DNA of 64,000 nt from Anaeropeptidivorans aminofermentans. Its GTDB lineage: Bacteria; Bacillota; Clostridia; Lachnospirales; UBA5962. The stretch covers positions 2,728,001 through 2,792,000 of the forward strand of contig NZ_OW711693.1 in assembly GCF_940670685.1 (NCBI RefSeq), written 5' to 3'. Position 1 is the first letter of the stretch; every line of letters begins with the position of its first letter. The notes beneath the pieces are model-generated. The model was not told where the DNA came from, ran no database searches, and was given only the letters and a program-made list of their open reading frames with translations. Positions 61,116 through 64,000 of this stretch are shown here, piece after piece. Made by a program: the position numbers and the translations under genes.

Positions 61116-62012
61116 ATGGAAGTTGTAATTTATGCCGACGTGGTTTTTTTTATCAACTTAATCATGGATCTGCTTATTTTTTGGATGGTGTCTAAGCTTC
61201 TTAAACGAAAAACCAATATCTTCAGGCTTTTATTAGGGGCTTTTTCTGCATCTATGCTATACTGCGCACTTATATTTTATTTTAATAAATACTATAACAT
61301 TTTTTCCTCTTTCATAATATTAATGTTAAGCCTTATCATAAGCTTTGGTGTAAGGACGTTTAAGGATTTTATCAAGTCCCTGTTTTACGCGCATATTTCC
61401 GCATTTGCCGTCGGCGGATTCGGTATTGCCCTATTTTATTTTACAAATATCGGGGATCTTTTAGGAAACGCCCTTGGGTTTACCATAGAATATTTTTCTT
61501 TCAAAATACTGATTATAACCATATCCATTACATATATAGCTGTTAAGCTTGCAAGTATATTCATAAGCAAGGTTTTCATGAAAAAGCATGCTCTTTATCT
61601 TACGACAATAACTTTAGGGGATAAAAAGGTAAGCATTAATACTCTGGTAGATACGGGAAATTCACTCTACGACCCCATAACGAAAAACCCCGTTATCATA
61701 GCCGAATTTAACAGCATAAAGCTATTTCTTCCCGAAGGCCTTCGGCTTATGTTCTACGAAAACAAGGAAGATGATTTCCAAAGGCTTGTAGAAAGCATGG
61801 AAGAAGCGGGCACCCCTATGATACGCATGATTCCCTTTAAGTCCATAGGCAAATCCAGCGGCATGCTTCTAGGCTTTAAGCCTGATAAAGTAGAAATATT
61901 GAAAGACGATGAAAGCATAATAGTATCTGATGTACTTATTGGTATTTATAATTTAAGTCTTTCTCCCAAGGGAGAATATCAAGGGCTTCTAAACCCTGAA
62001 ATTATTAAATAA
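61116..62012 (+). CDS. spoIIGA: sporulation sigma-E processing peptidase SpoIIGA
   Basis: 298 residues. Five predicted N-terminal transmembrane helices (about 1-155) precede an aspartic protease domain with the active site NTLVDTGNSLYDP, a KPVIIAEF-like segment (KNPVIIAEF), and the C-terminal SSGMLLGFKPDKVEI and VLIGIYNLSLSPKGEYQGLLNPEI. It cleaves pro-sigma-E in the mother cell in response to SpoIIR from the forespore. GCGGAGG precedes the ATG. Confidence 0.95.
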   Translation: MEVVIYADVVFFINLIMDLLIFWMVSKLLKRKTNIFRLLLGAFSASMLYCALIFYFNKYYNIFSSFIILMLSLIISFGVRTFKDFIKSLFYAHISAFAVGGFGIALFYFTNIGDLLGNALGFTIEYFSFKILIITISITYIAVKLASIFISKVFMKKHALYLTTITLGDKKVSINTLVDTGNSLYDPITKNPVIIAEFNSIKLFLPEGLRLMFYENKEDDFQRLVESMEEAGTPMIRMIPFKSIGKSSGMLLGFKPDKVEILKDDESIIVSDVLIGIYNLSLSPKGEYQGLLNPEIIK

Positions 62013-62090
62013 AGCCCTATGCTATTTACACTTATTTAATTTTAAAACTATTCCTTTTCTTTTAATCTTAAATAAGTTTTCCTTAGTGTT

Positions 62091-62132
62091 TATAGTAGAT
62101 TAAATTGAATTCTTTCACTTTAATCTGCTATA
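62091..62132. repeat. family D hairpin repeat, copy D7, between spoIIGA and sigE
   Basis: TATAGTAGATTAAA...TTTAATCTGCTATA, with 14-bp arms and one mismatch. It lies in the 160-bp spacer of an operon that in other species is tight. It could modulate sigE expression. Confidence 0.7.
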
Positions 62133-62172
62133 TTTGACCAATTCTATTACAAATATTACAGGAGGTATGAAA

Positions 62173-62913
62173 ATGCTGCTTAGTGTTCAATTGTTTTATT
62201 TTAACCTGAGGGACTTTTTTAAAAATATAACGAGAAAATTCCGTAAAGATGACGCTCAGTCTATATATTACATAGGCGGAAACGAGGTTCTGCCAACCCC
62301 TTTAAATGTTGACGAGGAATCAAAGCTCCTTGCCATGCTTGGCACAGAAGACGATATTGCGGTAAAAGGCATTCTCATAGAGAGAAATTTACGGCTTGTT
62401 GTGTACATAGCAAGAAAGTTTGAAAATACCGGCATAAACGTAGAGGACCTTATCTCCATAGGAACCATCGGGTTAATAAAGGCAATCAATACCTTTAAAA
62501 CAGATAAAAATATTAAGCTTGCCACTTATGCCTCAAGATGTATAGAAAACGAGATACTCATGTATTTAAGAAGAAACTCCCGGGTCAAAAACGAGGTATC
62601 CATAGATGAACCTTTAAACGTGGACTGGGAAGGAAATGAGCTTTTGCTTTCAGATATTTTAGGAACGGATATTGACGTAATATATAGAAATATTGAAGAA
62701 GAAATTGATAAAGAACTTCTCCAAAGAGCAATGGAAAAGCTCTCAAGCCGTGAAAAAAGAATTGTAGAGCTAAGGTTCGGCCTGATTGCAAACGGAGAAG
62801 AAATGACTCAAAAGGAGGTAGCCGATCTTTTAGGCATATCCCAATCTTACATATCAAGGCTTGAGAAAAAAATTATCAGCCGGTTAAAAAAAGAAATAAG
62901 TAAAATGCTTTAA
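62173..62913 (+). CDS. sigE: RNA polymerase sporulation sigma factor sigma-E (pro-protein)
   Basis: 246 residues. A pro-sequence of about 25-30 residues with an amphipathic helix ([20 protein letters not shown]) is followed by the conserved [13 protein letters not shown] cleavage-site region. Sigma region 2 ([50 protein letters not shown]) and region 4 ([42 protein letters not shown]) are almost identical to Bacillus SigE. It directs mother-cell transcription after engulfment begins. The frame reaches 62134, but GGAGG at 62161-62165 points to ATG 62173; ATG 62167 is too close. Confidence 0.97.
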   Translation: MLLSVQLFYFNLRDFFKNITRKFRKDDAQSIYYIGGNEVLPTPLNVDEESKLLAMLGTEDDIAVKGILIERNLRLVVYIARKFENTGINVEDLISIGTIGLIKAINTFKTDKNIKLATYASRCIENEILMYLRRNSRVKNEVSIDEPLNVDWEGNELLLSDILGTDIDVIYRNIEEEIDKELLQRAMEKLSSREKRIVELRFGLIANGEEMTQKEVADLLGISQSYISRLEKKIISRLKKEISKML

Positions 62914-62932
62914 AGCATTAAAAATACCATTT

Positions 62933-62962
62933 AAACCTTTCTGCATATGCAGAAAGGTTTTT
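62933..62962 (+). terminator. intrinsic terminator after sigE
   Basis: AAACCTTTCTGCAT, ATGCAGAAAGGTTT and following T residues: perfect 14-bp arms. Confidence 0.85.
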
Positions 62963-63071
62963 GCTGAGTTTAATCATTTTCTTTTTACAGCTAATAAATT
63001 TAGATATATTCATAGATATTAAAATTATGATATACTAACTATAAAATATAATTTCTAAAGGAGGGCAATAT

Positions 63072-64000
63072 ATGATAAAGCCTGAGAGGATTAAGCTTGC
63101 AAATCTTCCTACCCCGATATTTGAATTTAATAAAGTGAATCCCGATACTTCTTTTACAAATCTCTATATTAAAAGAGACGATTTCAGCGGTGTGGAAATG
63201 ACAGGAAATAAAGTTCGAAAGCTCGAATTTTCCTTTAAAGAAGGTCTTTCACAAGGCGCCGACGTATTTATAACCTGCGGAGGCCCCCAGTCAAACCATG
63301 CAAGGGCGACGGCTGCCGCTGCGGCTTCCCTTTCAAAAAGATCTCATTTGGTATTGAGGTCTACAGAAGGATACCCCGATGGAAACTTATTTTTAGATAA
63401 ACTTTTCGGAGCTGAAATCACATTTATAACTGCCGAAGAATACAGTGAAAGAATTTTAGAAATAATGGAAGAGATAAAAGAAGACTATGCCCAAAAGGGT
63501 CTTAAAGCCTATATCATGCCTACCGGAGCCTCCAACGGCATCGGCCTTTTCGGATATTACGCTGCCTTTGAAGAAATACTTGAGCAGGAAAAGCAGATGG
63601 GTATAAAGTTTGATACCATCTGCCTTACAGAAGGAAGCGGCGGAACATATGCAGGCCTTTATGCTGCCAATGAAATATATAAATCAGGAAGGAATATATT
63701 AGGCTTTCAAATATCCGATATAAACGGAGACGTTACGGAAGAAATCGTAGGCATTACGGAAGAAGCCTTGAAAATAGGCTGCCATGAAGAAAAAATCTCT
63801 TATGACAATATACATATGATTTATAAATACGCAGGGGAAGGCTATGCTATTGCTTCAAAAGAAATTATCTCTTTTATAAAGGATACGGCAAAATCAACAG
63901 GTGTGGTTTTTGACCCTGTATATACGGGAAAAGCCTTTTTCGGCCTGATAAATGAAATTAAAAACAACAATCCTCTGCTGAAAGGCAATGTACTTTTTAT
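63072..64000 (+). CDS. D-cysteine desulfhydrase / ACC deaminase-like PLP enzyme (3' end outside window)
   Basis: At least 309 codons, open to the window edge. It opens MIKPERIKLANLPTPIFEFN and has YIKRDDFSGVEMTGNKVRKLEF with the PLP lysine in GNKVRK, CGGPQSNHARATAAAA, MPTGASNGIGLFGYYAAFEEI, and TEGSGGTYAGLY for phosphate binding. This is the DcyD/ACC deaminase branch of the tryptophan synthase beta superfamily. D-cysteine breakdown to pyruvate, sulfide and ammonia is more likely in an anaerobe than ACC deamination, but sequence alone does not decide. AAAGGAGGG precedes the ATG. A terminator separates it from sigE. Confidence 0.9.
   Translation, partial: MIKPERIKLANLPTPIFEFNKVNPDTSFTNLYIKRDDFSGVEMTGNKVRKLEFSFKEGLSQGADVFITCGGPQSNHARATAAAAASLSKRSHLVLRSTEGYPDGNLFLDKLFGAEITFITAEEYSERILEIMEEIKEDYAQKGLKAYIMPTGASNGIGLFGYYAAFEEILEQEKQMGIKFDTICLTEGSGGTYAGLYAANEIYKSGRNILGFQISDINGDVTEEIVGITEEALKIGCHEEKISYDNIHMIYKYAGEGYAIASKEIISFIKDTAKSTGVVFDPVYTGKAFFGLINEIKNNNPLLKGNVLF

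Noticed and set aside
3361-62150. Dispersed palindromes as simple rho-independent terminators
   Set aside because: Many lie upstream of genes or between divergent genes, are 75-150 bp long, and are related in sequence, so termination alone does not explain them. Genuine terminators are listed separately.

Overview
The window looks like chromosome of an endospore-forming, anaerobic, AT-rich Firmicute of class Clostridia. It carries spoIIGA-sigE, spoIID, a spoIIQ-like gene and a probable alpha/beta small acid-soluble spore protein. The redox repressor Rex, the SUF iron-sulfur operon with SufU, and Gram-positive style ribosome-binding sites (AAGGAGG, several in front of TTG starts) fit the same picture. 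I cannot name the genus. There is no phage, plasmid, CRISPR array or transposase in the window.

Layout: 0-7.5 kb holds the start of a HAD phosphatase, an uncharacterised protein with a His/Cys-rich metal-binding tail, a DUF445 membrane protein, rex, an ABC-F ATPase and a nitroreductase. 8.4-13.3 kb is the sufCBDSU operon behind a consensus sigma-A promoter and a leader of almost 400 nt; a DtxR-like regulator follows. 14.3-19.5 kb holds a VOC protein and a MerR regulator divergent from a heterodimeric ABC exporter, with a 19-bp-spacer MerR-type promoter between them. 19.7-30 kb is a minus-strand nutrient cluster: RpiR regulator, M20 deacylase, peptide-binding lipoprotein, a complete peptide ABC transporter and D-aminoacylase. 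30.8-36.9 kb holds a PTS-EIIC/EAL fusion, azlCD, a NUDIX-MutY fusion and tRNA-Ser(GGA). 36.9-45.2 kb holds small spore-type genes, spoIID, the spoIIQ-like gene, a FliL-like protein, an exported HEXXH protein, acpS and the NAD(P)HX repair enzyme. 45.4-53.1 kb holds a SWIM-SNF2 helicase, an ECF sigma/anti-sigma/DUF4349 operon and a lipoprotein of different composition. 53.7-60.7 kb holds an atypical GAPDH, a 129-bp tandem repeat, a 1361-residue protein with PEP-synthase-type domains, a decayed GNAT gene and mscL. The window ends with spoIIGA, sigE and the start of a D-cysteine desulfhydrase/ACC deaminase-like gene.

The most unusual feature is not a protein. The intergenic spaces are filled with short, strongly palindromic repeats in at least four families that share TATAGTnAA...TTnACTATA ends. 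One family (about 137 bp, four complete copies plus one interrupted copy) shows paired base changes in its stems, which suggests that the folded form matters. Some copies are nested or abut each other. Other leads are the EIIC-EAL fusion, the large PEP-synthase-like protein beside an atypical GAPDH, the His/Cys tail protein, and the spoIIQ-like protein that has lost its zinc ligands.
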